In this document: piece by piece, positions 21,826 to 34,000 of the stretch | Layout of the letters: each line of letters opens with the position of its first letter | Position numbering within the stretch: position 1 is the first letter of the stretch | DNA from: Begonia masoniana | Lineage: Eukaryota; Streptophyta; Magnoliopsida; Cucurbitales; Begoniaceae | Length of the DNA: 64,000 nt | NCBI GenBank assembly: GCA_022432975.1 | Contig: CM039512.1 | Coordinates: 42,316,624-42,380,623, forward strand | Direction: 5' to 3' | Made by a program: the position numbers and the translations under genes | The notes under the pieces: model-generated | The model's input: the letters and a program-made list of their open reading frames with translations, nothing else | The model's database searches: none | What the model was told of the DNA's origin: nothing

Positions 21826-24800
21826 TTCCATCCACCTTATTTAAAATTTTGTCCTCAAAATTTGTTATACCACATAGTCCTTGATACCAACATCTCATGT
21901 CATGTGGCAGTATATCTCGATTCTTTTTCTTTACTTACGGTCATCCTTAACCAAAAGTCCCCAACATCAGCGTTACATTCGTATTTTCTACTCTCGATTG
22001 GACTGTGTACGTCCTTACTCAAGTATTCAGCACAATTATATCCTTAATTTTCCACTCGATTTACCTAAACTTCTCAGTAATTTCGTTGGCTCAATCCATA
22101 ATCGAAACGTATACCAACTCAAATTTCTACATTCTATCAAGTAACGATCCTTCATAACTATATCACCCATAAGATTCCCTAATCACCTACATTCTTAGGC
22201 AACCCATCGACCGTTGTAGGCTTCTCGACTAAGCTCCCATCATTATACATCATCAAAATATCTACAAGTCTAAACGAGCCTAACCGAGAGCTAAAGTCCT
22301 CACTCTTTAATACAACTCTCATCTTTCCTCGAACTAAGTTCATTTAGTTCTTCAAAATTTTTCTCAACTTTACTCATTCCAACGTTACCCTTGTAATTAT
22401 GGTTGCAATACCATCCCCAATTACACCATGGCCCTAGCCACCTATCGGTACTGACAATTTCTACACATCCCTAAGGTTCTAAATCTTTCTAACTATACAT
22501 TTTATCGTTCAATCACTCCTACACCCATCGACTTCACTTAGTCAATCATCAATTAATCTCCCAAACTTCACCCTTTTTAACTTACCATGTTTCTTTCACG
22601 TGTTCTCAAGCCTATATATCATTGCTCCCAATCACTCCTAAGATCTCGATACTTATAACTATGCCTAATCTCTCACAGGATTCCTTCCTATAATACCTTC
22701 TTCTATTCTTCCTAATTGAGTTCTGAACACTTTTCTCAACTTCCTCAGAACTATTCATCTCACAACCTTCTCGTTTGTAAACTTGTTGTAGTTAAGTTCA
22801 CATTCCTAATCCAAACCTCCCTAAGTTCTCAATTCTTACCCCTTTTCTCTTTAAAGCTCACTAACTAGCCTACTATCTTTCATTCCTTCTAGTCAGGTTC
22901 TAAATATTCTACTTGTCTTCTTTACAATAACTTGCCTAACAATTTTTTTTTTTTTTTTTTTTTTTGCGAACTTGTTGTAGGTAAGTTTACGCCCTTATTC
23001 CAATTCTCCTTGTGTCCTCAAATCCTACCATTTTTATTCTCCAATAATTTAAAACACCTCTTCTTTAATGATAACCTTCCTAGTTCCTCAAACACTAATG
23101 CTTCTACCTTCATCCTGAAGATGGCCTCATGTTTGCGGCTCCTAACTTAAATTGTACCAACTATAGATTCACAACTTAACTCCTATATCTTTTGCTTCAT
23201 AATCCAATCAAGCAACCCTAACTGCCTGACATGTCCACAACTCGTCGATTATTTTTAACTTCGCTAGACCTCCCACCTAATAAGTCGATTGTAATCTTCT
23301 CACAGATTAATATCTTCCTTTGTGGATTAGTCTTCTAAGGTGTCTTTGGCGGTACTCATTTCCTAGAGAACAGTAAACTTCGGTATCTAGAGTATCACCA
23401 TGCACATGACTTCAATTCTCTAACGTTTCGGGATTTAATAACTTTCCAACTCGGAGTAAATCTCCTTATTCTTTGCCTCCATATCGGTCGATACGACCAC
23501 TCCTATCCGATCACTTAAATCTTACGTCCGCGACTTGTATTAATCTGTTACATCTTTCTACACCACAACCATAATGGTCACACTCATATCCTATCCACAA
23601 TACACTAGGTAAGCTCTGGAATATGATTTTCTTATCTAGATACTTCAACCTTTTTCACGGATCCAGGGTATACAAGTTCTTACTAAATCTTCTTACTTGC
23701 TTAATTGCACTTAGTATACCTCGAGAACCTAAAACATCTCCAAATGCATTCTACATTTTATCTTAAATTACCCCTTAATTTCTTACACTTCAAAACTTTA
23801 AGGGTTTGAGTTTCATCAACTAGGGTTCATTTTCTATAAATCTAATCAAGCAACACTAATCGTCTAACGTGTTTACTACTCCTTGATCGCCCTTAACTTC
23901 ACTAGGTCTCCCTTTATAGTATGTCGGCCGTAATCTTTCCGTGAATTAACAATCGCCCTTAATTGATTAGTCTTTCCAGTCGATACTTATCTCCTGAAGA
24001 TCGGTCAAACTTTGTATCATGAGTATTACCTTTCGTATGACTTTAACCTTTCATTGTTTATCCCCTCAATAATTAAATCTAAACTCCAATTCTTGAATAT
24101 CGTTTTCACCTATTCACCTAGGTATTTCAAGCTTCGCATAGCTCTACGATCTACAAGGCTCAAATATAATTTTTATCTGCTTATGCGTACTATTTACACC
24201 TTTGCAATTTAGAGCATCCTTCGATATGTTTATACCTAAGTTTCAAAACATCTAAGTTTCAAACCCCTCTCTGATTCGTCATACTCTAAAGCTCCAAAGG
24301 TTCGTCAACTGGGGTAAATTTCCATTTCTTTAAATCTTAGGTCTCATAAAATACACCCCTCTAATAGTAACTTGAATTCTAAGTGCACCATTTTCGTGAT
24401 TAAGTCAAGCTAGTCCTATTAACGCATAACTCTCTTTCTATAGGCCTACGTCGTCCTGTATTTAACCTACCGTCTTCTCGTCGAAATTCTCCAAAGAGTC
24501 TTTCTTACTCATCTCCTATTATTCCCTTTTTCCTTTATTTCCCAACCTACTCCGATCTATCGCAACATTATTACGATCAAGTCCTTATGGTGATCTATCG
24601 TATCATCTCAGTCGTCTCGATCATTCCCTTGACGGTCAAGTCCTTATGGTGATCTATCGTATCGTCTCAGTCGTCTCGATCATTCCCTTGACGCAACATA
24701 TTTATAAATAACTCCTATAAAAATGTTTAAACAAACACTCTAAGAAACAGTAATTAAATAAAACTATACACATACTTACAGTTGATGAAGAATGTCCGCG

Positions 24801-24849
24801 TAGTGGCTGTGCAGTCGAGCAGTCTACAGAACCGATTTTAAAACCCGGG
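21826..24849 (-). mobile_element. Non-coding gypsy interior of composite C
   Basis: The left end (TTCCATCCACCTTATTTAAA) corresponds to the purine tract and pol 3' end of B. The right end (about 24690-24849) matches B's leader from the gag start region to the primer site. Between them no ORF longer than about 90 codons exists and I could not recognise gag or pol. It holds degenerate direct repeats (about 23256 against 23893, offset near 637; about 22785 against 22968), a T tract at 22940-22966, and a 63-bp doublet at about 24572-24693. It resembles a large non-autonomous derivative. Confidence 0.7.
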
Positions 24850-24862
24850 GGCTCTGATACCA
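24850..24862 (-). other. Primer binding site at right Cassandra-gypsy junction
   Basis: The minus strand reads TGGTATCAGAGCC two bases after the right Cassandra LTR, then continues CCCGGGTTTTAAAATCGG exactly as B's gypsy leader does. This is the second family switch point of composite C. The spacer is two bases here and four at the left junction. Confidence 0.88.
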
Positions 24863-24864
24863 TT

Positions 24865-25241
24865 TGTAACGACCAGTATTCCCACAAAGATATTGTCCGC
24901 TCTGGGGATTGGGTCGCAGCCCAATATCCTCCCCTCACGGCTTTGTTTGGCGAGAACTTCCCAGAAGGTCACCCAACCTGGAATTGCTCTCGCCGAAGCA
25001 CTTTTAACTTCAGAGTTCTTATGGGATCCGTTGCCAATTGTGCTCCAAAACGCGTCTTGCTATGTTGGACGGGTCTCTTTACATATGTTTCATTTCCATA
25101 TACTTCCCCAAGCGATGTGGGATTGTGACGACCCCCTCTTTACGACCTGTCACCTTCCGGTTCGTCCGCGCGGACGTACCGCCATCCGAGTTCCGGTTCG
25201 TGCAGCCATCGTACACATACTTGCACATTCGGGTCATCACA
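24865..25241 (-). mobile_element. Cassandra LTR, right copy
   Basis: 377 bases, the 5' LTR of composite C on the minus strand. The 5S-derived segment is at 24951-25030 with the same box A and box C sequences as the left copy. It borders the CCCTA target duplication. Confidence 0.9.
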
Positions 25242-25246
25242 CCCTA

Positions 25247-26684
25247 CGTCGTACAATGTTGAAAATGTTGACTGTTATGAAGAAAGTGGTTATAGGGGTT
25301 GGTGGAAGATAGGTAGTTAAGAAAAGATTGATAGTTAAGTAGTGCCTTAGCGATTTAGGTAGTGTTCAATCGATAGGTTTTCCTTATGTATGTTACTCCT
25401 CATGCATCATGTTTTGTTAAAGTGCATACGAACTATTTACGAGCATGTTTTATGAAAAGTTAAATGAAAGAATGATTATGTGAACGATGGATGTTTCTCA
25501 CGCGTCAAAAATGTATGATCCTCACGTGTATGTTTCTCACGGGTTAAAATGTATGTTTCTCACGGGGCAAGACCTATGTTTCTTACAGGGCAAGACGTAT
25601 GTTTCTCACGGGGCAAGGAAGTGGTTTAATGAAATGAAACGAAAATGTTTTATAAATGTCATGCATATATGTAAAGTTACGTTTAGTACGCTCCTTACTA
25701 AGCATTAGGCTTAATGTAGTTATTGTATGATGTAGGTGACGAGAACGAAGGTGAGGAACCTCCTTATGATGACCAAGTATAGGTGGTCGGTGGCGGAGCT
25801 CGTGGCGGCGGAGCGTGTTTTGGCAGGGCTGATTGACTCACGGTTAGGTGTTTTTGAGAGTTTTTGGGTATTGTTTGGGATAATGATGAATGTGATGAAT
25901 TTTTAGTACATTTAGATACGTTTTAAAGTGTTTGACTACTGAATAGGATATATCGCGTGTTTTATAGCGTTTTGATGTTTTTAAAACAGGTAGGAATGTT
26001 AAACGTTTAAAAGGAACCACGCGGTTCGTTTTCATGAAATTCGATTATGTTTAACGTAAATTGTGTCGTTTTGAGTGTTTGAGTAAATGTTATGTTTGGA
26101 GAGTATTTATGGAAGTCTGTAAAGATTGGGTGAAGGTTTTGTGTAAGAAAGGAGAAGAAGTTGTAGTGTTTTGAGTGTTGTGTATTTGTGTTAAAAATGT
26201 GAAGTGCAGGGAGTGTGAAGGAAGTGTGAAGAAAGAAGATGAAGAAAGGGGGAGGAAGAACTGCGCTCTCTGGAGGAATTCCAGAGAGCGTGGCGATTGC
26301 TCGCCTCTGGGAGGCGAGCTATCGCCTCTTCCTCTGCCTGGCAATCGCTCAGGCGATTGCCAGGCGAGGTAACAATTGCCAGGAGGCGATTGCTCGCTAG
26401 GAGCAATCGCCTGCCAGCGATTGCTCGCCAGGAGCAATCGCCACCTCCTCTGGCGATTTTTTAAAAAAAAAATGTGTTTTAAATAATTGTTTTCTTTTAT
26501 TAATTAATTGTTTTAATAGTTTAAGTTTATTGTTTTAGTAATTGTTTTAAATGATTTACTAAACGAACTTCGATTTAAATTCTGCTTTCGACTTCGTTTT
26601 AGATTTCGCTCTATGTACAGTTAAAGTAAAAGATTTTTTTTTTAAAAAAAAAAAATTATTAGGATACGGGTAAGGGTCGTGACA
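25247..26684 (+). mobile_element. Element A 3' LTR, right part
   Basis: It resumes at CGTCGTACAATG and matches 331-1796 of the 5' LTR, including the 23-bp seed (25487-25618), hairpin (26262-26290) and inverted-repeat block, ending GGTCGTGACA. It lacks about 35 bases of the inverted-repeat block found in the 5' LTR and has a different T/A homopolymer near 26633-26655. The next bases TTGCG would be A's target duplication; its partner lies outside the window. Confidence 0.93.
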
Positions 26685-26834
26685 TTGCGAGAGGAGGAGA
26701 AAACACGGAGAACCAGAGTCGATCGGAGGAGAAACAGAGGTCGGAACGGAGGAGATCGTCGGCTGGCAGAGAGGAAATCATAGGAGAAGAAGCTCTCTGG
26801 TGTGAAAATGGTGAAGGAAGAAGAGATTTGTTAT
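26685..26834 (-). mobile_element. Gypsy LTR fragment E, left piece
   Basis: GCGAGAGGAGGAGAAA to AGATTTGTTAT aligns with B's LTR near 11035-11200, including GAAGCTCTCTGG. It is the host sequence into which both A (left) and the Copia (right) inserted. The remainder of this LTR should lie left of A outside the window. Confidence 0.75.
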
Positions 26835-28259
26835 TGTAGGATCGAGATTGTCTAAGAGGGGGGTGAATTAGACCTTTTTAATTTTCTTAAACTAATCAGC
26901 AAGCATACACAATAATGCAAATAACAGAGAGAGAGAAAAAAAATCAACACAAGATATTTACGTGGTTCGGCCAAACCTTGCCTACATCCACGCTTCAAGG
27001 TTCACCCCTTGAAGATCCTTAACCTTCTCCTGGGCGAGAAAAACATATCAAAATTTGGGGCTCCGATCAACTGCCTTTACAATTCAGGATTGAACTTCAC
27101 GGGCGTCAATCCACTGCCTTATACAGATTGTAGAGTTCGTAAATGGTAAGCTCAGACTACACTCTCACAAGGATTAAATCTCAAGTTAATGTAGAGAGGT
27201 GTAGAAGAAATACAGAGTATGAATGATTTTGCATATTAGGGCTCAAGAGTAAGATTCGTAAAAGTTGTTCATTCGTGCTCTATCCTTGGCTTAAATACTG
27301 TGTATGTTAGTCGGCTCTTGACTTCAATGCTCCTCATCCAATAATGGAAACTTTGTTACCGTTAGAGCAGCTTTCGTACAATTTCCGGTAGCCGTTGTTT
27401 TCTGTAGTTGCAAGTCGTCGTCGCCATTAAAGCTCTGGAGTTAATGCTAAAAACAACGTCACTGTAGCTTTGCGGCTATTTTGAATTCTGGCAGAAGATC
27501 GCAGCTTTAAATGCTATCGGCATGAGTATCTTCAAAACGCCATCGGTAGATGCAACCTTGAGGACTCCATCGGCAGATGCAGCTTGGAATGCTATCGGCA
27601 GATGCAGCTCGAATGTTATCGGCAGATGGAGCTTGAAAGTTATCAGCAGATGCAGCTTGAATGTTATCGGCATATAGAGCTCGAAAGTTATCAGCAGATG
27701 CAGCAGGAATGTTATCGGCAGATGGAGCTCGAAAGTTATCGACAGATGCAGCTGGAATGTTATCGGCAGATGGAGCTCGAAAGTTATCGGCAGATGCAGC
27801 TCGAATAATCGTCGGCAGATGCACCTTGAAAAATCGTCGGTAGATGCATCTTTCAAACTTCATCGGCAGAAGCATCTTGACATTCCATCGGCAGATGTGA
27901 GCATTGAATGCCATCGGTAGATGTGACTTGAACGCCATCGGTAGATGTCTTTATTTAAGTACTTTGCCTTTGTCGTTTAGCAAACAGTTTGAGTTGTCTT
28001 CAAATGCCATCGGCAGGAAGAACTAAAACAGCAGATGTAATCGGCAGATGTAACTTTTGTTTACCAATTTTTTTCAGCTCTGTACATTTAACTCGATTCA
28101 TTAGACAACTAAAATACCCTTTTTAAGGGTATCTCCAAAAAATTAAAATCAAATGCATAATTCAATATTCTCATTTTATAAACATAATCAAATTACATAT
28201 TTAACATTAAAATACATCATCAAAAACATATTTAGACTTAAACTCTATTTAAGTCAACA
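26835..28259 (-). mobile_element. Copia 3' LTR
   Basis: 1,425 bases, against 1,402 in the 5' LTR. It contains a minisatellite built on ATCGGCAGATG (about 27541-27945). ORFs of 126 and 143 codons here are translations of that repeat and are not genes. Confidence 0.9.
27541..27945. repeat. ATCGGCAGATG minisatellite in Copia LTR
   Basis: At least 15 copies of (T)ATCGGCAGATG(C/G)AGCT(C/T)GAA-type units, 24-30 bases long, alternate between GCAGCTCGAATGTT and GGAGCTCGAAAGTT versions. The same block is in the other LTR at 36545-36925 with fewer units. Confidence 0.85.
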
Positions 28260-28485
28260 ATCTCCCCCTTTTTGATGATGACAAATTATGAGTATAAAAT
28301 TTAATTAACCATTACTCTCCCCCATAATTCTAGCTCCCCCATAGCAAATGCATATATTCCAAAAACAAACAGGGAGCATACCAGAGTTTCAAAAATATGC
28401 ATATATCCAGATTTTATGATTTCCAAAATATAGTAATGGCACAAAGCATAGATCAAATATATTTATTTATACCATTCTCCCCTAT
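28260..28485 (-). other. Multiple polypurine tracts of the Copia
   Basis: On the minus strand CAAAAAGGGGGAGAT abuts the 3' LTR. Further tracts lie at 28315-28324 (GGGGGAGA), 28332-28341 (GGGGGAGC) and 28475-28484 (GGGGAGA). Repeated purine tracts upstream of the 3' LTR are a reported Sirevirus hallmark. Confidence 0.7.
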
Positions 28486-28612
28486 TGACATTATCAAAAA
28501 CAAACAGAGAGAGAAACAAAACCAAGGCATTCAGCACACAGAGTAGAAACATCAGCAAAATGGAAGTAGAAATTAATAAAATTGTGTACCAAGTGTTTAC
28601 AAACAAAAACAT

Positions 28613-30741
28613 CTATTTAAAGAAAGAGACAAAATGATTCCAGAAAGCTTGGCTAATCCAAGCAGGTACTTCAAGGGTTGAATGAAAATAGGCATCTACA
28701 AGGGCACGAAGAGAATGAATATCAAGAGGGATAGATGGTTGATAAAGCACTAAATCCTGGCATGGAGTAGGCTCTGGCTGAGGAGCAACAGAGGTAGAGA
28801 GACCTTGATACACCACCAAATCCAACCAGGGAGCCGGAGATGGAGAAGGATCTTAGAACACCACCATGCCTATACATGGAGGAGGCACGACAGATGAACC
28901 AGCAGTAGGAACCACAGGAGGAGAGAGTGCTAGTTCAGCCTCCTGAAGATCCAATGACATTAAGCGCACATCCTCAGCAACTGCAGGCCGAGAAAAGGGA
29001 AGAAACAGATCTTCAAAGCAAGCCTCTGGAACACTAACTGAACTAGATGGTTCAAGTTCAGGTTCAGGTGTCAAAGCGTCAACTGAAGATCGGAGAGACT
29101 CAAGTTCCCTGACAACCATGCGCCTATCAGCATCCAGTTTTTGAGACAACAAACCAAGACCGGTATCTAAATCCTTGCTCATGTCTTTTTGATTCTTGGC
29201 TAGCTTGGCATCGAGAGACTGCTCAAGCCTACTTTCCATGGAACTGAGAGCTGTCTCGATGCGGGCAAGAGAGACCTTCAGCTCATTATACTGAGTCTCA
29301 CTCATCGAAAATCTCCTCTGATAAGTTAGAGGAGTGGCAAGTGGTACTGAGGGAATGGGTGAGAATACTGGTACTTGAGGAGTGAGGGGGATAGGTGGAA
29401 GGGCAGGTAGTGAAGGCAACAAAAGTGCAGGTGAAGGGATTGGGACTTGAGAAGCAGTTGGACTTGGAGGAGGTAATTGGACTGTAGGAGGTGGTTGGAC
29501 TGGTGATGGAGGAGCGATATCCTGTTGGACTGGAGAGGGAGGAGCTGGAGGAAGCAGAACCAGCAAAGGAAGTGCAGGTGGAGGAGATGGAGGATTCTCT
29601 GGAGGGGTAGGGGCACAAAGGAGGGAGTAGAGATTTCCTCTGAAATAAGCGCCCGTGAGAAAGGGGCTGGACGCCTTCGCACAAGAGGAGGTTGAAAGCT
29701 AGAAGCCTGAGATTGAGAAGGGGAATTATTAAATGCTGGTATCTCAGAGTCATCCCCTCCTTCAGCAGTGGACTCCTCTAGCAGGCTAAGTTTTCTCTTT
29801 CCCTTTTTGGCAACTGCTGTCTTAGCAGTATTTCTCTTAGGAGCATTCACAACAAGCTCCCCAGTTCTGGTTCTCTTTATTCCCATTTTGGTCAAAGTGG
29901 TTTTGGAATAGAAACTTGTGGGTTGAAGACGAAAGGGGTCTTCATCCTCTGGAAAGACAACCTCAAGATGCATAAAAATCTTCATGAGCAGCAGATTATA
30001 AGGAAAGGAGGTAGCTCTAGATGTCACAGCCTGAATCATCCTTCGAACCACAACATATCCAAGATTGAAGGGGGCCTTTTGGTACAGTGCAAACAGAACA
30101 AAAAGCTTCATTGCACTCACCTCATCATAGTGACCACCCTTAGGGATAATATTGTATCCTATCATCTGATGAAACAACCTGGCTCTTGCAGTCAGGTGTT
30201 TGCCTTTAAGAGGATCTGGGGTATGGTTTGGGTCAAGAACTATAAGCTGAAGAAAACTTAGATCCTCAGATGTACCAAAGAAAGGGGGCTCAGAGCCGGT
30301 CATGTACTGGAAAGGGCGGCTATCTAAATGGGAGCACTCCAAAAGGGCATTAATAAATTGAGGAGTAATCTCTATATGCTTGCTATACACATAGCTCTTA
30401 ATAATAGAGAAATCAGAAGTAAAACTCATATTAACATAGAACATTCTGATTGCCTCTGGGTAATAGTACGATTCTACTTCAAATAATCCTAACAACCCAA
30501 GATCCTTCAAGGGTTCTATAATATCCATTCCTGCTAAGTCATCAAAGTAAATCCCTCGACTAGGGATTAAAGTTTTGTACCTATAGTCGTCATGGTACCT
30601 TAACTCAGCAGCCTTAGAGAGAAAGAAGACAGATGGCCACTCTTTGGCACAAGGAATCTCTCGTGGAGGACGAGCTGAGACTTTGGCCTTTTTCTTGGCA
30701 GGTTCCTTAGCAGCGCGAGAAGATGAACCTGGAAAATCCAT
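28613..30741 (-). pseudogene. Extra ORF downstream of pol, in the env-like position
   Basis: The ATG at 30741 (MDFPGSSSRAAKEPAKKKAK) opens a protein of about 700 codons. Visible in order: a basic N-terminus with KKKAK; a globular region of about 220 residues beginning WPSVFFLSKAAELRYHDDYR whose pattern resembles the domain called putative plant transposon protein; a basic linker (KKGKRK); a long proline/serine-rich tract; a probable coiled coil (MSETQYNELKVSLARIETAL onward); and an acidic C-terminal region. A frameshift falls near 29570-29640 and a TAA at 28853. I see no clear signal peptide or transmembrane segment, so envelope function is not supported. The position between pol and 3' LTR matches the additional ORF of SIRE1-type elements. 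Confidence 0.75.
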
Positions 30742-31078
30742 TGGAGGAATAGGACTCGAGAGAGAGAGAACTGGTAGGGCAGGGTTTTTCAGAAAGAGCG
30801 CGAAAAGTAAAGCGTCTCTGAAAAGAAACTTAGTTTAAAAGGATGAGGGCTTCGCCCGATGGGATGAAGTCACACGTGTAAAACTGATAAGCCTAATGCG
30901 TCACACGTGTCGGCAGATTAAAAATACATCTTTCGATGCCTTTAGAAAATATGCATCTGCCGATACCTACCGGTATCAAAACATCATCCGATGCCTATTG
31001 AAAAGCACAGCATCTACCGATGCCTTTACAGACAGAAAATCTCTAACACTCTGGAATTTTCCAAACAGAGAAAGAATC
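30742..31078. other. Spacer between Copia pol and extra ORF
   Basis: No gene was seen. It contains several scattered inverted copies of the LTR minisatellite motif, such as CATCTGCCGAT at 30953 and CATCTACCGATG at 31011, which link it to the LTR repeat. Confidence 0.6.
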
Positions 31079-34000
31079 TTAGATTTTTTCAACCCGAATG
31101 AGACCTAGTCTTACTCTTATGTTATTGAAGGTCTTCTCATCCAAAGGTTTTGTAAAGATGTCTGCTAGTTGATCTACTGAATTAACAAATTCTAAAGATA
31201 TATCACCTCTTTGAACATGATCACGGATGAAGTGATATCTAACATCTATATGCTTGGTTCTAGAGTGCTGGATATGATTTTTGGAAATGTTGATAGCACT
31301 GGTGTTATCACACCGAATAGGAATCCTATCATAAAATCGATTATAGTCTTCTAGAGTTTGTTTCATCCATAGCATTTGTGCACAACAACTGTCTGCAGCA
31401 ATATATTCACTCTCAGCAGTTGATAATGCAACAGAATTCTGTTTCTTAGAGTACCAAGAGACTAAAGATTCACCTAAAAACTAACAGGTGCCACTAGTAC
31501 TTTTCCTATCAACTAGACTACCTGCATAATCAGAATCTGAATATCCAATCAAATCAAAAGAGGTGCTCTTTGGATACCATAGACCTAAATCATAAGTCCC
31601 ACACAAATATTTGAAAATCTTTTTTACAGCGGATAAATGAGACTCCTTAGGGGCAGCTTGAAATCTAGCACACAAACAAACACTAAAAAGAATATCTGGC
31701 CTACTTGCAGTCAGATAAAGCAAAGATCCAATCATACCACGATATTTCTTTATGTCCACATTTATTCCATTTTCATCTTTGTCCAATTTTGTTGTGGTAC
31801 TCTTGGGAGTTCTAGAAGATTTGACAGAATCTAAACCAAATTTCTTTAAGAGCTCCTTGATGTATTTTTCTTGGCAAAAGAAAATCCCATCAGGAGATTG
31901 ACTGATCTGGAAACCTAAGAAAAATTTTAACTCCCCCATCATACTCATTTCAAATTCACTTTGCATGAGGGAGGAAAACTCATTACACATAATGACATTA
32001 ATTGATCCAAAAATAATGTCATCAACATAGATTTGAACTAACAGAATGTCATTATCCTTTTGCATGGTAAATAGAGTTGAATCAGAATTTCTCTTTTTGA
32101 AATTTCTTTCCTCAAGGAAATTCTTCAACCTATCATACCAAGCTCTAGGAGCCTGTTTAAGTCCATAAAGTGCCTTCTTAAGTCTATACACATAATCGGG
32201 TTTTGAAAAATCTTCAAATCCTAAGGGCTGCTCTACATAAACTTCTTCCTGAATATAACCATTTAAGAAAGCACTCTTCACATCCATTTGGAAGAGTGTG
32301 AAGTTTTTGTAGCAAGCATAGGCTAAGAGCATCCTAATTGATTCTAATCTAGCAACAGGTGCAAAGGTTTCCTCAAAATCTATTCCTTCTTCTTGATTGT
32401 AACTTTTAGCAACAAGTCTAGCCTTATTTCTAACAACAATCCCATTTTCATCTAATTTATTCTTGTAAACCCATTTAGTTCCAATAATGGGATGATCCTT
32501 AGGCCGTGGAACAAGTTCCCATACCTTGCTCCTTTCAAATTGATTTAGCTCCTCTTGCATAGCTAAAATCCAATACTCATCATTCTCGGCCTCTTCAAAC
32601 TTCTTAGGCTCTACTTGAGAGATAAATACTACATTGGCACAGAGATTCCTAAGAGAGGATCTAGTCTTAACTCCTAGATAAGGATCACCTAAGACTTCAT
32701 CTATTGGATGGTTTCTTATATACTTCCAATCTCTTGGAAGAGCAGGATTTTCATCCTTGATAGGAACAATATCTAGGGAAGTAGAAGAAAGTTCTAAAGG
32801 TTTTTCTACTTGATGAGGGTCACTAGGCTTTTCTAAAGAAAGAGAATCCAGTTGATTATCCAAAGTATCATCTTCATCCACATTGATTGTGGGCTGAGGA
32901 GACTCATCAAAGTTGACATGTACTGATTCCTCTACAATAAGAGTTCTCCTATTGAATACCCTATATGCTTTACTGGAAAGTGAATAACCAAGAAAAATTC
33001 CAAGGTCAGATTTGGAATCAAATTTTTCTAAGTTATCCTTAGTGTTGAGAATAAAGCACTTACAACCAAAGACTCTAAAATACTTAACAGAAGGTGTTTT
33101 TCCACTCCAGAGCTCATATAGAGTTTTCTCAAGAATAGTTCTTATGGAGACCCGGTTTAGCACATAACAAGCAGTAGCAACAACTTCAGCCCAGAAATAC
33201 TTAGGAAGGGAATTTTCATTAAGCATGGTTCGAGCAAGCTCTTGAAGAGACCTATTTTTCCTCTCAACAACATCATTTTGCTGAGGGGTTCTAGGAGAGG
33301 AGAAATTGTGCTCAATTCCATACTTGAGACACAAGAGTTCAAATCTCTCATTTTCAAATTCTCCACCATGATCACTACGGATAGCAACAATGGTGAGCTC
33401 CTTTTCATTTTGAACTCTTTTCCTAAAGCTAGAAAAGGTATCAAAAGTCTCATCCTTAGACTTCAGAAAGAAAACCCAAGTGAATCTAGAGAAGTCATCT
33501 AGAATAACAAAGGCATAAAATTTGCCTCCTAAGCTTGCTATATTGGAAGGACCGAAGAAGTCCATGTGAAGAAGTTGGAGCGGTTTAGAAGTAGAAATTG
33601 CATTCTTCGATGCAAAGAAACTTTTGATCTGCTTACCCATTTGGCAGGCTTCACAGACTTTATCCTTCTCAAAGGATATCTTAGGGATTCCTCTAACTAA
33701 ATTCTCCTTAGTAATCTTAGCTAAGGTATCCATCCCTACATGTCATAATCTCCTATGCCAAATCTAAGAATCATGGGAAGAATTAACAGCAAAGCATTTT
33801 TCATCAACATGCTCAATAACATCCAAGTCAATAATATAGATATTTTCTTTCCTATAGCCAGTGAACAGAGTTTTGTCATTAGATGCATCTTTAATTAAAC
33901 AAGAGTTTGATTTAAAGATCACCTCATAACCTTTATCACATAACTGGCTAATACTAAGCAAATTATGCTTTAATCCCTCAACTAAAAGCACATTTTCAAT

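Larger units (their letters stand above)
17151..25241 (-). mobile_element. Composite C: Cassandra-gypsy chimeric retroelement
   Basis: This is an 8,091-base element with 377-bp terminal repeats of Cassandra type and a clean 5-bp target duplication. Read on the minus strand it is: Cassandra LTR; primer site; gypsy leader; about 3 kb of non-coding gypsy-like body; gypsy purine tract; one 4.2-kb gypsy LTR; primer site; 78-base Cassandra interior with G-rich purine tract; Cassandra LTR. The gypsy part is thus circularly permuted (inside-LTR-inside). Both family switches fall at TGGTATCAGAGCC. There is no coding capacity, so movement would need proteins supplied in trans. Confidence 0.85.

Noticed and set aside
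24893..25312. ORF of 139 codons, with a related 145-codon ORF at 17233-17670
   Set aside because: Both cover the Cassandra LTR antisense to its 5S segment and run into unrelated sequence at the element edge.
27476..27938. ORFs of 126 and 143 codons with repeated LHLPITFE-type sequence
   Set aside because: Translations of the ATCGGCAGATG minisatellite in the Copia LTR; the same appears in the other LTR at 36483-36923.
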